From the NCBI GenBank assembly GCA_963693365.1, contig CAVNZM010000008.1:5828001-5892000 (forward strand): DNA of 64,000 nt, written 5' to 3'. Shown here piece after piece: positions 1-14,203 of this stretch (position 1 is the stretch's first letter; the number at the start of each line of letters is the position of its first letter). The notes below the pieces were generated by a model that was not told the DNA's origin, made no database searches, and saw only the letters and a list, made by a program, of their open reading frames with translations. Source of the DNA: Amoebidium appalachense. Taxonomy: Eukaryota > Ichthyosporea. Made by a program: the position numbers and the translations under genes.

Positions 1-511
1 GAGTACATCTGTAGATTGTGTTGTGCATTCCTGTCCGTTAATATATGTGTGTTGTGATTGGACAATAGATATATATGGAATTCGGTTTATTGCAAAGTGT
101 CTTCACTTTGAGAGTGTCGACTGTTAGGAAATATATGTATTTAAATAAGTTTCTTTATAGAGACGAACATAAATATATATGTGAGTTAATAGTGACTAGA
201 TGTATAATTACTTAATTTATTTAAGTAAGAGTTTCTACACTTTAGTTTAATCGGAAGTTGGAATGCGTATGCTCTGTTGGAATGTGTTTTTCTATCTTCT
301 GATAGAACCGATTGGTTCTCCCTCTTTAGTTGTGATAAGGTGATAAGTCGCAAGTACAAAAGGAACCGAGAGCACAATAAAGATTTAGTTGTTGTTTGAA
401 ATCTTTCAATGTCTCGTGAACAACTCCGATTGCCCTCTCATTAATGTGTTAGTCGTGTTTTACATGACACCTCTGTGCACTCTGCTCCCTTAGACCCGTA
501 CAAAAACAACA
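1..511 (+). repeat. 5' LTR of copia-type element (right part only)
   Basis: Bases 1-511 match 6245-6755 almost base for base, so this is the right-hand part of the 5' LTR. By comparison with the 3' LTR (5772-6755), about 470 bp lie left of the window. It ends in CAACA, the inverted complement of the TGTTG that opens the 3' LTR. A 13-nt primer binding site follows at once. Confidence 0.93.
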
Positions 512-524
512 GGTTATGGGCCCA
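512..524 (+). promoter_or_regulatory. Primer binding site, initiator tRNA-Met half-molecule type
   Basis: GGTTATGGGCCCA directly abuts the LTR end. It is complementary to the anticodon arm of eukaryotic initiator tRNA-Met rather than to a tRNA 3' end. Priming by an internally cut initiator tRNA-Met is established for Drosophila copia. The match is seen directly; use as a primer is inferred. Confidence 0.85.
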
Positions 525-629
525 TTTTCGCACGCTCTCGCAACACATACTCTCGCTGCAATCAAAAATATTCAAATTTGAATACCGATCTGATTCCTCT
601 CTCACGCATCATCTGACTGATTGATCACC

Positions 630-3600
630 ATGTCGGAGAAACCTGCGTATCTCAACCTCACCCCCTGGAAAGGGGATGACACCACGGACAAGAAGTCCGG
701 CAAACGTCTCACCTATTATGAGTGGGAACCCGTCATCTTCCGGTACCTACGTACCACCACCGCGGCCAAGTTAGTGCCCGTCATCAAGGCCCCCGAGTGG
801 GTCGACCCTTCCGACGAGAATGAGTGGCACGGCTACGACACTGAGGAGGCCTACACCGAGGCTTCCAACCTCCTTGAACAGATGTTTACTCAACTCGTCT
901 CCAATGATGAGATGTATAACTCTGGTCAAATCCACGATGATGTGTCACCTGCCCAAGCTTTCCACAACCTCCGTATGACCTATGCGGCTGAACGTGAAGA
1001 TCGTGCTCGTCAAATCCTCCTCGACTACCATGAGCTTGAACTCAAAGACTTCAAGACCGTCACGGCCTACCTAACCATGGCACGCCGCCTGTGCACTACC
1101 CTGCACATCCTCGAAGAGCCCATTCCTCATAAGACTATGGTTGATAACTTCTTCATCCACCTCAAGAAGAACCGTAAGTTAGTGTGTACCGACATCCAGG
1201 CCATGATTGCCGACTACTTCCGTCGTACCATTAACTACGAGACCTACAACCGTCTAATCAGTGACATCAGAGCTGCAGAGATCCGTGAAGGTCTCATCGA
1301 CTCTGGGTCCGGGTCCTCCTCCACCGTCCGAACAGCACGTGCCCTGCAAAGCCGTGTACTCACCAAGGACGACCTCAGACACCGGATCCCCCGACGTGAC
1401 AGCTCCGTCTCCCGTCACCCCCGCGGTCGTCTCACCGATCGATCCCCCTCAGTTGACCGTGATTACTCACGGTCCCGTTCCCCCGGCTATCGTTCCTGGT
1501 CACCCTACCCCCCACGTAAAGGGGGTAACCGTCATTCCCAGCCACCCCGAGCCAAGACCACTGGCTCCCTCGACTGTGCCTACTGTCACGAAGACCATCA
1601 TGTCACACAGTGTGACAAACCTGGCTGCTCAATTGCCCGTCGCCACCGTGCCAACACCAAGTCTGGAAAAGAGGTGCATTTTGCCCTCGTGTCCACCACG
1701 GCCTCCCTACCCATGGACCCCTGCTGGGACTCGGCTTCAAACGTCCACGTGTGCCCAGTAAAAGAGTACTTCTCTACTCTTGAGCCATGCCCCCCGACTG
1801 ACGTCCACGGCCTCGGCATCGTCACTGCACATCACCGTGGTGTCATCAACCTGGCTGTCACCTACAACGGAGTAACATCAGTACTGAGCCTCAACACCCT
1901 CTATGTACCCGACTCCCCAGCCTTCCTGATATCACCCTCGATGGCTTCCAAGTCGGGTCTCCTTGCCCACCTCGATGATGAGGATGCATTCCCATCATAC
2001 CTCTACACTCGTGGTGGCAACATCGTGTGTTCACTCACAGGCACAGATGGACTGTACTTCATCACTGACTATGAGATACGTCCCTCCATCCCTCGGACCG
2101 TCACTGCTCTGGTAGCCAACGTCAAGGTCAACAATGATCCTCAGCTCTGGCACCACCGTCTCGGTCATCGTGCCCTGTCCACCCTCACCAAGATGGTGAG
2201 AGGTGACCTCGTGACAGGCCTCCCCTCATCCCTCTCAGTGGCTGACACCACTGACTGCTTCGGTTGTGTCTCCGGCAAGACCACCAAGGCCCCATTCTCC
2301 GGCACCAGAACCCAGTGCCCCTTCCCCGGTGCCAAGTGGCACATGGACTTCTTCGAGCCTCCCTGTGCCTCCTATGGTGGCTACAAGGTGGCCCTCGTGT
2401 GTACCTGTGATGCCTCCGGCTACACCATCGTGTACCTCCTCCGTGATCGATCCGAAACTCTCGAATACGTCAAGGCCCTGGTTGAGACTACTGACAAGCA
2501 ACCCGACAAGGTGGTGACCCACTTCCGTTCAGACTCTGGGTCCGAGTTCACCTCCCACGCTATGGAGCAGTACTGTCAGTCCAAGGGCATCATTCAGGAA
2601 TTTGCCCCGGTTGACTGCCCCCAACTCAACGGCTTCGTTGAACGTAAGATGAGGGATCTGCAGGAGATCGTTCGGTGCTTCCTTCATCAGGACAAGGCCG
2701 ACTCCCTTTCCCCCAAGCTGTGGGGAGCTGCTCTCAAGCATGCTGCCTACATCATCAACGTGACCCCGGCCAGAGCTGCCAATGGCCGTACACCGTTTGA
2801 AATTTTCTACGGTGTCAAGCCTGACATCTCCCACCTGCACGTGTTCGGCTGCCCAGCCTATGTACACGTCCCTGCATCCAAACGAGACAAGTTGGCCTCT
2901 ACCGTCAAACTCGGCACCTACGTGGGCTGGGATATCACCAACAAAGCCCACAAGATCATGAATCTACGTGGCAACACGGTCAACCTCTACCGCGATGTCG
3001 TCTTCGACGAATCACAATTCACCACGGCATCCAATCAGATTTCTGTGCAGGCCACCAATCAGACGACCTCAATCGATTCATCCCTGCATTCCGGAAATTC
3101 CAATTCCGATGACGATGAAATTCCGTCGGTGATTATCCGTCGTTCCCCCCGTCGTGTACCTGCCCCCGTGGCTCCACCCACCCCCCCCCCCCCACCGGCC
3201 AGCAACCCCTGCTGCCGGCCCCTGCCGTCAATGACCACGTACCTGGTCATCTCACCCCGGTTCGTCCTGGGTCTCCGGAGTTCCACTCGGCCCCGTCCAG
3301 CCCCGTGTTATCCAACTCCCCCCTCAACACGGCACCCATTCCTGGCTTCCAGGCCCCCATCCCCGACCACCGAGTGTCTGTCCCAGACACCCCCCCGGCC
3401 CCTGAGCCCCTCCGTCCCGTCCCCCGTCGTTCCTCCCGTCTCTCCTCCCGGCCTGCTATGGCTATGGTGAGCATCTCCCGACCCAGCCTTGATGTGTCTC
3501 AGCTGCCCCGGTCAATTCAGAAGCTGTGCTCCGGCACCAAGGGTGATGAAGTGGTGACTGCCCTCACTGCCGAGTACAAGGCTTTCATCGACAAGGACAT

Positions 3601-5053
3601 CTTCGACGTAGTTGAGCCCCCCTCCGATGCCAACATCATCCGATTCAAGTGGATTGTCACGGAGAAGGTCCTCAACTCTGCTGGTGACACCAAGATCAAG
3701 GGTCGTGGTGTGGCCAAGGGTTTCACCCAAGTCTACGGTGTTGACTACGGTGAAAACTCTTCCCCCGTCGTCATGTCCTCCTCCGTCCGTGCCCTGCTTG
3801 CCCTCGGTGTGCAACAGGACCACGAGATCCATCAACTCGACATCAGCACGGCCTTCCTCAACAGCCCCCTCGACGAGACTTTGTACATGGAGCAACCTCC
3901 TGGTTTTATCCTCCCTGGCAATGAACACAAAGTCTGGAAACTCAAGAAGGCCCTCTACGGACTCAAGCAGGCATCCCTGGCATGGTACGAGTTCTTCAAC
4001 TCCATTCTCATTGCCCACGGCCTCACCCGTCTCCGTTCCGATCCGTGTGTCTACTTCCGTCAGTTCCCCAACGGGCACATCATCCGTTCGGGCAACTACG
4101 TTGATGATGCCATCATCACCTGCACACGGAACTCCACCATCATGCAGGGGCTTGTTCGTCACATCACGAAGTCTGCCGAGTGCAAGGTCGGTCTGCCAGA
4201 CATCTTCCTCGGCACCCAACTGCTGTACACCCGTGACTCCCTCAAGCTGCTGCAGTCTTCCTACATCAAGGACATCATCACCGACTTCAACCTGGTCGAT
4301 GCCAAGCCTAAGGCCACCCCTATCCCCGTGGGCACCATCATCAACGAGGACTCCCTCTCATCCCTGCCCACCACCGTCCCCTACCGTGAACTCCTCGGCC
4401 GTCTGCTGTGGGTTGCTCGGTGCTCCCGGCCTGACATCTCGTATGCCATTGGCTACCTCGGCCGATTCAGCTCCAAGCCCACCAAGACTGCCTGGGAGCT
4501 TCTCCTCCGTGTCGTTCGTTACCTGCTCGGCACCATCAACCTCGGCCTCTACTACAAGAAGAAGGCCCCCAACAGCAAGGTGCCCATCCTTGAGTGCTAC
4601 TCGGATTCTGACTTTGCTGGTTGCCCCACCACCCGTCGTTCCACGTCTGGGTACGTCATCCTCCTCGAAGGCTCCCCCGTCACCTACCACTCCAAGCTGC
4701 AGACGATCACTGCAACTTCCACGTGTGAGGCCGAGCTCCTGGCCCTCAATGCTGCCGTGCAAGATGTTGTCTGGCACCGTGATCTACTCAAGGAGCTGGG
4801 CTACCCCATGACCGAGCCCACCCCCGTGTACTGTGACAATCAGTCCACCATTGCTCTGGTCCACTCTAACACCATCAAGCACCGGACCAAGCACATTGCC
4901 GTTCGTTACTTCAACACCAAGGACTACATCAACAGTGGGGACGTCACTGTCACCTACATCGACACCAAGAAGAACCTGGCCGACATCTTCACCAAGCCTC
5001 TGGCTGGTCCGGCCCACGACACACACCGTGCCAACCTCAGTCTCCGTGACTGA
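630..5053 (+). CDS. copia-type gag-pol polyprotein, one frameshift in a C-run
   Basis: The ATG at 630 (context ACCATGT) is preferred. The first frame gives gag, a zinc knuckle near residue 320 (CAYCHEDHHVTQC), a protease with DSAS in place of the usual DSG, a GAG-pre-integrase HHCC region (WHHRLGH, then CFGC), and an integrase core with D (WHMDFF), D (RSDSGSEF) and E (NGFVERK). The frame then changes by -1 at the C-rich tract near 3178-3194. The second frame carries RT (LDISTAFLNSPL; YVDD near 4100), RNase H (YSDSDFAG, STCEAELLA, CDNQ) and the typical end KKNLADIFTKPL, stopping at 5053. One missing base in the C-run explains the break; a programmed shift is less likely. Gag and pol were probably one frame, as usual in copia. 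Confidence 0.93.
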
Positions 5054-5771
5054 CCCGTGCACTGGTGTTCATCATCGAGTGGTTTCTGAGTAGGTTGGGG
5101 CCCTGGACAGCAGTTGACACACCTACGGTGATCAAGATGCCTCCCAACGAAAGTCTACTACTCCTCATCGTTTCTCTTCATCAGTGGGGACTCAGTCTTA
5201 CATCGTCATATGTGTGCTTCTTCAGTGGGGAATTATTCTCCCCCATCCGTCATTTATTTATATTCATATCCCACCATATATATTGGTTTTCTTCTATATT
5301 CGACTTATATATATGTCGAACTGGGATGGCGTCCCAGTATAAATAATTATCTATAGCCATGGCGTGCTGGTTGACTGCCAGTCTAAACCTAGTCCACGGG
5401 ATGCACCTTCCCCGTGTCTTAACTGGTTGACCACCAGTCTATAAATCAGTCCACAAGATGTTCATGCCTTGTGTTTACCTGGGTGGTCCCCAGTATAAAC
5501 CATTAGCCACCAACACGTCACACATACACTAGTGTTTCCTATATATATATATATCGACAATAACCACCATGATTTATTGTTCCGAGTCTTCAGAGGCAAC
5601 CGTCGTTGTGTGCCTCTTCAGTTTTGATTTCTCTCCTTCCCACCTCAAGGATCTTCGGTTTGCATCCTCGAGTGGGGAAACTTGAGTGTGACGGCCCCTC
5701 CTGTGTTTGGACCTCATCTACCGTCACATCAACAGACACGAGAACACAAACTTCAACCCCTTGAGTGGGGA
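5054..5771 (+). other. copia 3' non-coding internal region with polypurine tract
   Basis: There is no credible ORF. The motif (A/G)GTGGGGA recurs near 5185, 5226, 5673 and 5765, and short snap-back pairs such as CTGGGATGGCGTCCCAG (near 5323) alternate with T/A-rich stretches. The last GAGTGGGGA (5763-5771) directly precedes TGTTGG and is the likely polypurine tract for plus-strand priming. Confidence 0.75.
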
Positions 5772-6755
<984 letters not shown>

Positions 6756-6756
6756 G

Positions 6757-7404
6757 TTACATATCATCACCGTTGCACAGCTCAAGCAAACACCAGATGT
6801 TGAAACGACCCACCCCAGCCTTTTCACCCTCTGGCTCATAGTTATGGTCCAGAAGGGCCTCTTCGATGGTCTCACCATTTTCATATTTAACCCTAAAATT
6901 ACGGCCTCTTAGTTTAGTGGCCCTATCCAGCACCTCCCCCCTCATCCACCCCACGACAGGAAACCTCCTTAACACTACCTGGCCCACCATATTGCTCCCT
7001 AAACGGGGGCAAGAGGCAACCACTTTAAACCCTTCCGGAACACCCCAGCGCTGTTCCTCCTCATCATATCCCTCCTCTTCCATTTCCTCCAACTCTTCTT
7101 CCTGACCTTCCTCCACAACAACCGCGGCCCCACCTGCTATCACTACTTCCTCTGCGTCAGCGGGCTCATCCACAAACACATCTTCACCGTCACTTTCTCC
7201 TTCCTCTTCTTCCTGTTCCACCGCTTTGTTTCCATCCCATTCCCCGGAAATCCCCCATGTAGGGTCGCATGGCCCGTCTGGACGCTCAAACGAGTATTTC
7301 ACCTTCTTTGCCATTCCCTCCAACTCTATCTTATAGTCGTCTTCCGGGCGTGTAGTCATGAGGCAGCCGGTTTTCTCAAATGCGCGCCACTTAAGGGCTT
7401 CCAT
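6757..7404 (-). pseudogene. C-terminal fragment of pogo/Tc5-like transposase
   Basis: The minus-strand frame starts just before ALKWRAFEKTGCLMT, which resembles the end of DDE_1/CENP-B-type transposases (aromatic residue, FEKTG, then an acidic DD). A long Glu/Asp-rich tail follows (roughly residues 65-115), then a basic/aromatic end stopping at TAA 6757-6759. It has the same orientation as the HTH exon at 8661-9054, and about 170-200 residues of catalytic core between them are missing. The TAA overlaps the GTTAC next to the copia LTR. The assignment rests on the short FEKTG region and on context. Confidence 0.55.
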
Positions 7405-7543
7405 ACCCGATTTCGTCCCACATGGGGTTCCAAGAACTCTCTCGCTAGCCTCCCCAACCCATAATGCGGATGCGCTACCGTCAGATGCAAAGGGTCCACC
7501 AGGCGAGAGATGGCTTCTTTTTTATGCGCGGGGGGGGGGGGGG

Positions 7544-7935
7544 TGTTGGAGTGCAGGCTTACGCTCACTCCACAATATGTGTATGTTAGCTTTACAATTG
7601 GTTCCGTGTACACAGACACACGCTGACACTCGATCACCACATGCACATCTGCATAGTTGAGGAATGTTGCCAATTGTGTTTTGACTGCAAACGATTGGTT
7701 CACTGGTCCCAGAGATCTCTAAATGAAAGTAACCAATCCGATTAGCGCCTGGCATCCGGATTACATTCCAGACTGCTGCCCCACGGGTATATAAGCCACG
7801 TCTCTGCCAGGTGCAGAAATGGAGTGCAGAAATGGAGTTCAGTCATGGAGTTAACACACTGAAAGCAGTAAAAAAACGGGTCAGCGCCCAAGCGCGCCAC
7901 GACGACCCTAGTCACAGCGGACTCTATTTCCAACA
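7544..7935 (+). repeat. Left LTR of TRIM-like element
   Basis: It is 392 bp long. I found one difference from the right LTR (T versus C in the final ACTCTAYTTCC), so the insertion is young. A TATATAA lies at 7788-7794, a good core promoter candidate, about 140 bp before the LTR end. Confidence 0.88.
7788..7794 (+). promoter_or_regulatory. TATA box in TRIM LTR
   Basis: TATATAA follows CCACGGG and is repeated at 8482-8488 in the right LTR. Its place inside the LTR fits the U3/R boundary promoter of an LTR element. Confidence 0.6.
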
Positions 7936-7936
7936 G

Positions 7937-7950
7937 GGTTATGGGCCCAG
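7937..7950 (+). promoter_or_regulatory. TRIM primer binding site (initiator tRNA-Met half)
   Basis: GGTTATGGGCCCAG lies one base after the LTR end and is complementary to the initiator tRNA-Met anticodon arm. It is the same primer type as the neighbouring copia element and matches slightly further. Confidence 0.85.
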
Positions 7951-8237
7951 ACACGACACCGCGGCCTCTAACTTCACGTCCCCTACGACGCCTTGAACGG
8001 AGGAGCCAGAAACCGACTTCTAGGCTGTACCCTACACCCGCGAGCGTATTTCCGTGAAGTAGAGACTTTCGCTTCCACAAACTCCATCCGCAGCAGCCTG
8101 CGACATCAACGTCAAGTATTCCACTTCATTGGCGGGGCACGCACCACAGTGGAATGCACACCCCGGTCTACCCTGCAAGCAGCCACACTCACTCTCTCTT
8201 CTCTAGTGGTGTGTACACTTCTCCAATTGGGTAGGGG

Positions 8238-8629
8238 TGTTGGAGTGCAGGCTTACGCTCACTCCACAATATGTGTATGTTAGCTTTACAATTGGTTCCG
8301 TGTACACAGACACACGCTGACACTCGATCACCACATGCACATCTGCATAGTTGAGGAATGTTGCCAATTGTGTTTTGACTGCAAACGATTGGTTCACTGG
8401 TCCCAGAGATCTCTAAATGAAAGTAACCAATCCGATTAGCGCCTGGCATCCGGATTACATTCCAGACTGCTGCCCCACGGGTATATAAGCCACGTCTCTG
8501 CCAGGTGCAGAAATGGAGTGCAGAAATGGAGTTCAGTCATGGAGTTAACACACTGAAAGCAGTAAAAAAACGGGTCAGCGCCCAAGCGCGCCACGACGAC
8601 CCTAGTCACAGCGGACTCTACTTCCAACA
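8238..8629 (+). repeat. Right LTR of TRIM-like element
   Basis: 392 bp, preceded by GGGTAGGGG (8229-8237, likely PPT) and followed by a G-run. Its last 17 bp are also found, inverted, at 22457-22473 in transposon copy B. Confidence 0.88.
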
Positions 8630-8660
8630 GGGGGGGGGGGGGGGGATGGGGGGGGGGGGG

Positions 8661-10846
<2,186 letters not shown>

Positions 10847-11070
10847 TTTTGTGACTACCTGTCGGCCCCTGGCCCACTCATATAACTTCCCTTGCAACCC
10901 CTTCGCCCCTCTGTCGCAGTATACATACAAACAAAGCAACACTATGCCCCGGGCACGGTGTGTTTTGAACAAAACCCGGCTCACAAAACGGCGGGCTCAG
11001 CCTGCAGATGGTTGGCTGAGTTTCGCGCCAACTTTTGGCGCATGAGTATGCATGATCCAGCACCATTTTT

Positions 11071-11191
11071 CAGTCAGTCCGCCAATAAGAACCACCCGAA
11101 AAATGGTCGCGGGGCAGGTTCTTAAAAAAACCGGACTTGGCCGCCGGCGTGGTTCTTATTGGCGGTGGTTCTTATTGGCGGACGGTATCTG
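11071..11191 (-). repeat. Terminal inverted repeat region, transposon copy A
   Basis: The terminus CAGATACCGTCCGCCAAT (minus strand) is followed by two tandem GCCAATAAGAACC boxes. About 80 bp inside lies an inverted copy of that box next to AAGAACCTGCCCCGCGACCA. TA follows at 11192-11193. The same 5' architecture begins copy B at 19911. Confidence 0.85.
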
Positions 11192-11461
11192 TAGTTTTTG
11201 TCATAATACATGCGGTCTTGTATGCGGGTCATTGAATTTCCATATATGCATGGCACGTGGTCAGCAACCTGCCAATGCAGATATACCTCCCTCTATCCCC
11301 TCAATAGAATGGGGTGGCCCGCCGGTAAATATAACCCCCCTCCCCCCACCCCCCCACCTCTAGCTCCGTTCCTTCCCCTCCTTGTTCCAGCCTATCACAC
11401 TCCCCCTGTTCTCTCTCTCACCGGTGACCCACATCAGTTTTTATACACACGCACACACACA

Positions 11462-11558
<97 letters not shown>

Positions 11559-11570
11559 ATGTACAAACAG
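11192..11570. other. Flank of transposon and start of duplicated intron
   Basis: After the TA there is about 200 bp of ordinary sequence, then C-rich stretches (11334-11360) and (CA)n at 11448-11552 leading into the exon-like block at 11571. I see no independent gene. Confidence 0.6.
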
Positions 11571-11692
11571 ACACATGCAGCACCTTTTCCCACTCATGCA
11601 CTGCGGGGATGGCCGGAGGGTGCTACCGACGACAATCAGGATTCTACGAATGTGCATGGGCCCCGGGAGCCAACAAATGCAACCACGTGTGC

Positions 11693-11694
<2 letters not shown>

Positions 11695-11731
<37 letters not shown>

Positions 11732-11734
11732 TGT

Positions 11735-11794
<60 letters not shown>

Positions 11795-11872
11795 GTGTGT
11801 GTGCGTGTGCGCTTGTGTAAGTGCGTGCGTGTGCACATGTATATGCATGTATGGATGTGTGTCACCCGGCTG

Positions 11873-11923
<51 letters not shown>

Positions 11924-12518
11924 GGTGTGCGGGTGTGTGTGGGAAACTTTGTCTGTGTGCACGTGTGTGCTTGAGTACGTGTGTGCGTGTGCACATGTGG
12001 GTGCATGTATAGATGTGTGTCACCCAGCTGGGTGTGTGTGTGTGTCTGTGTGTGTGTGTGTGTGTGCGGATTTGTGTATGTGTGTGTTCCGTGTTTATCT
12101 GAGTGTAAGCATGGGTTTCAGAGAGGCTGAGTAACCCAAAAAGATAGCCATGAGGCCGGATAAAGAACTTTGCCTAACCTCTAAGTAGATAAAGTGCGTA
12201 CTCAACACACACGCGCGCACCCATGTGAACACATTCTATGAACCCTCCTCCCCCTCCCCATCCCCTCCCCCCCCCCCCCCCCCTTCCCCCCTCACCCCCC
12301 CCCCCCCCCCCCCCTCCACCTCCAACAAGGTGGGCACACGCACACCGACACACACATACACACGGGCCAACCCCCACACCAAAACGATTATTTCAAGACA
12401 TACTCCTATGAAAGCGAATTCTCTGACAGCTATCGTATTCCGCTATTTACTGGAATAATAGATTATGTCCTTTTTCTCTGCAATGCATATGTCCACTAAC
12501 ATCACCAAAATACTTCAG
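11695..12518 (+). repeat. (GT)n and poly-C tracts in the duplicated intron
   Basis: (GT)n with interruptions runs 11695-12090, then C-runs 12268-12315 with T interruptions, then unremarkable sequence to the acceptor CTTCAG at 12513-12518. The repeated TGTGTGTCACCC blocks near 11857 and 12014 show internal duplication of the GT region. Confidence 0.8.
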
Positions 12519-12724
12519 GTGTCATTCAATTTGGTGCGGCGCTGGTGGCAACAGGAAAGAATTGCGCCACCTCTTATCTGATCTCATCGGCCAATGGGCA
12601 CACGGCAATATCATGCCGTCAGTTCTGCCACACAACTATCTCCTGCACGCATTTCACGCAAGAGTACGGCCCTGGGAATGCTGGAATGTGCCAGGTGTAT
12701 TCGGCATGCCCCGAGGCCCTGTGG

Positions 12725-12860
12725 GTGGAGAATATGACGTCACTTTACTTGTTGCAAGGTGGGTTGTGACGCCACATATTGGTAGGGTGGGTAATGACGT
12801 CATATATTGGTGCAGTGGGTTATGACGCCATTGTACTGGTTGCATGTTGGGTTTTAACGT
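12725..12860 (+). repeat. Tandem repeat containing exon end plus donor site (~30 bp unit)
   Basis: The exon end ATGACGTCACTTTACTTG... with its donor GGTGGGT is followed by three to four diverged copies of the same ~30-bp unit. Each contains TGACGYCA and most keep a GGTGGG/AGTGGG donor-like end. The homologous array at 51430-51530 has about three copies. Confidence 0.75.
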
Positions 12861-13030
12861 CGCTGCTTTAACAATTTTGACACATTTTTATTACCCAATC
12901 AGATTTGTGTGCCCTTGGTCTGCACAAGTGCCCTGCCGACACTCAATGCACCAATCGTCACGGGATATCTTGCTCAACTACGACTGTGTGTGGCCACCAA
13001 GGCCCAATCAGAACACCTCGTGTGCATGTC

Positions 13031-13256
13031 TGCCCCCCCCCCCCCCCCTCTCATCCCTCCGCCCCTTCCCCTCCTCCCTCGCCTTCTCCTCCCCCCTGCA
13101 CCCTCTTGAAAGAATATCACACACCCACCCACCCACGCTCACTTTGAACACTTCCCACACTTGCACCCACCCCATCCGTACTTGTAGGTTTGCTTTTTTT
13201 ATCACCTCAGGCTAAACCTTCCCCCCCCCCCCCTCCCGTTCCCCCCCCCCCCTCTT

Positions 13257-13287
<31 letters not shown>

Positions 13288-14203
13288 GGGTCATGCCAGC
13301 CCCCACAAAAAGCCCAAATTCACCCCTTAGCCCCCCCACCTCCCCCCCCCCTCCCCCTTCCCCCCAAGAAATGTACTGCCCCTTTTTTGTAGGGGATTAT
13401 TTTGGATTTTATTTTGCAAGTTTGTTTACTTTGTTTAGTTTGTTTTTTTCTCATAAATTTATAGTGTTTCTTTTCTTGAATTTTAATGTTTTGAATAGTT
13501 GAGAAAGTAGAGGGGTGTCCCAGTGGGACATCCCGTAGATGTAAAGAGTGGAGACATGTCCCAGTGGGACGTGTCATAAGAAATTAAAGATTGTTCAGCA
13601 CGGTCAACGACACTTCACTGTGCAGCCACGGGGAGGAAAGGGAAGGGGAGGGGGGAAACTGGGGGGAACTGACATCATCTGGGCATCAACCGGGGCACAA
13701 AATGATGCTTTAATATAGATTTTTGGACGATTAGAATACAGTATAATGATCATATTAAATTGCTTGTAGTGATCGTTTTGTCGACTTATTATGCTGCACA
13801 AGTTGTCACAAAGTAAACATAAAGGTGACATGTGTATGTCGTGAATCGGTGTGCATGAAATAAAGATCATGTAGAGTGATCCAAAAGGTATCTTTGTATG
13901 GTCGGCAACAGATCCGTTTGATGACATAAAGGCATCGTGAAATAAGGATTCCGATGCCCCGAGATACTGTAAAGGCAACATTTAGTTCTCCTTATGTGCC
14001 TTTTTAGATGCAGAACAGTCAACATGAAGACCTCTAAATCACCTCTCGTTGCAATAAGGTAAATTAGTACATGATGTCCCTTTAACGATATCGTTTAGAT
14101 GTCTGTTTGTTGCCTTAATTTCTTATTTAAGCTCTTTAAAGTGGCCTTAAAGATGACATAAAAGGGTCTTGATGTGCAGGATCTTACGATACCTATATTT
14201 TAG
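13031..14203. other. Intergenic stretch, C-runs then AT-rich DNA
   Basis: 13031-13290 holds several C-runs, the longest near 13257-13285. 13380-13500 is T-rich. 13515-13575 has two copies of the snap-back motif GTCCCAGTGGGAC 41 bp apart. 13600-14203 is AT-rich with no convincing ORF. I see no gene. Confidence 0.6.

Larger units (their letters stand above)
7544..8629 (+). mobile_element. TRIM-like miniature LTR retrotransposon
   Basis: Two 392-bp direct repeats (7544-7935 and 8238-8629) enclose only 302 bp. Each opens with TGTTGGAG and closes with TCCAACA. The left repeat is followed by a 14-nt PBS, and the right one is preceded by purine-rich GGGTAGGGG. The interior has no protein-like ORF, so mobility would need proteins from elsewhere, perhaps a copia element with the same primer and termini. 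G-runs flank both sides, so a GGGGG target duplication is possible but cannot be proved. Confidence 0.88.
11571..13030 (+). pseudogene. Decayed duplicate of three exons of the PAN/EGF-module gene
   Basis: Three blocks match exons 3-5 of the gene at 48396-61560. 11571-11694 matches 50824-50946 but has one extra base in GGGCCCC, shifting the frame. 12519-12758 matches the PAN-like exon 51229-51462, stays open and is two codons longer. 12903-13029 matches 52110-52235 but lacks one T (TCTT for TCTTT), shifting the frame, and its donor is GTCTGC rather than GTATGT. The introns correspond too, including GT repeats and the donor-derived tandem repeats. There is no start or end, so this is a segmental duplicate, probably non-functional. 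Confidence 0.85.

Noticed and set aside
3170-3200. Programmed -1 frameshift between copia integrase and RT
   Set aside because: The shift lies in a C-run within a Pro-rich linker, not at a gag/pol border. A one-base length change is simpler.
3512-4219. Long minus-strand frames opposite copia RT and other pol regions
   Set aside because: Antisense shadows of a strongly codon-biased coding region.
7542-8630. The two 392-bp repeats as a recent tandem duplication of a host gene
   Set aside because: TG...CA termini, PBS after the left copy and purine tract before the right copy identify LTRs.
13604-13981. Minus-strand 125-codon ORF
   Set aside because: AT-rich sequence with no domain or splice support; could be chance.
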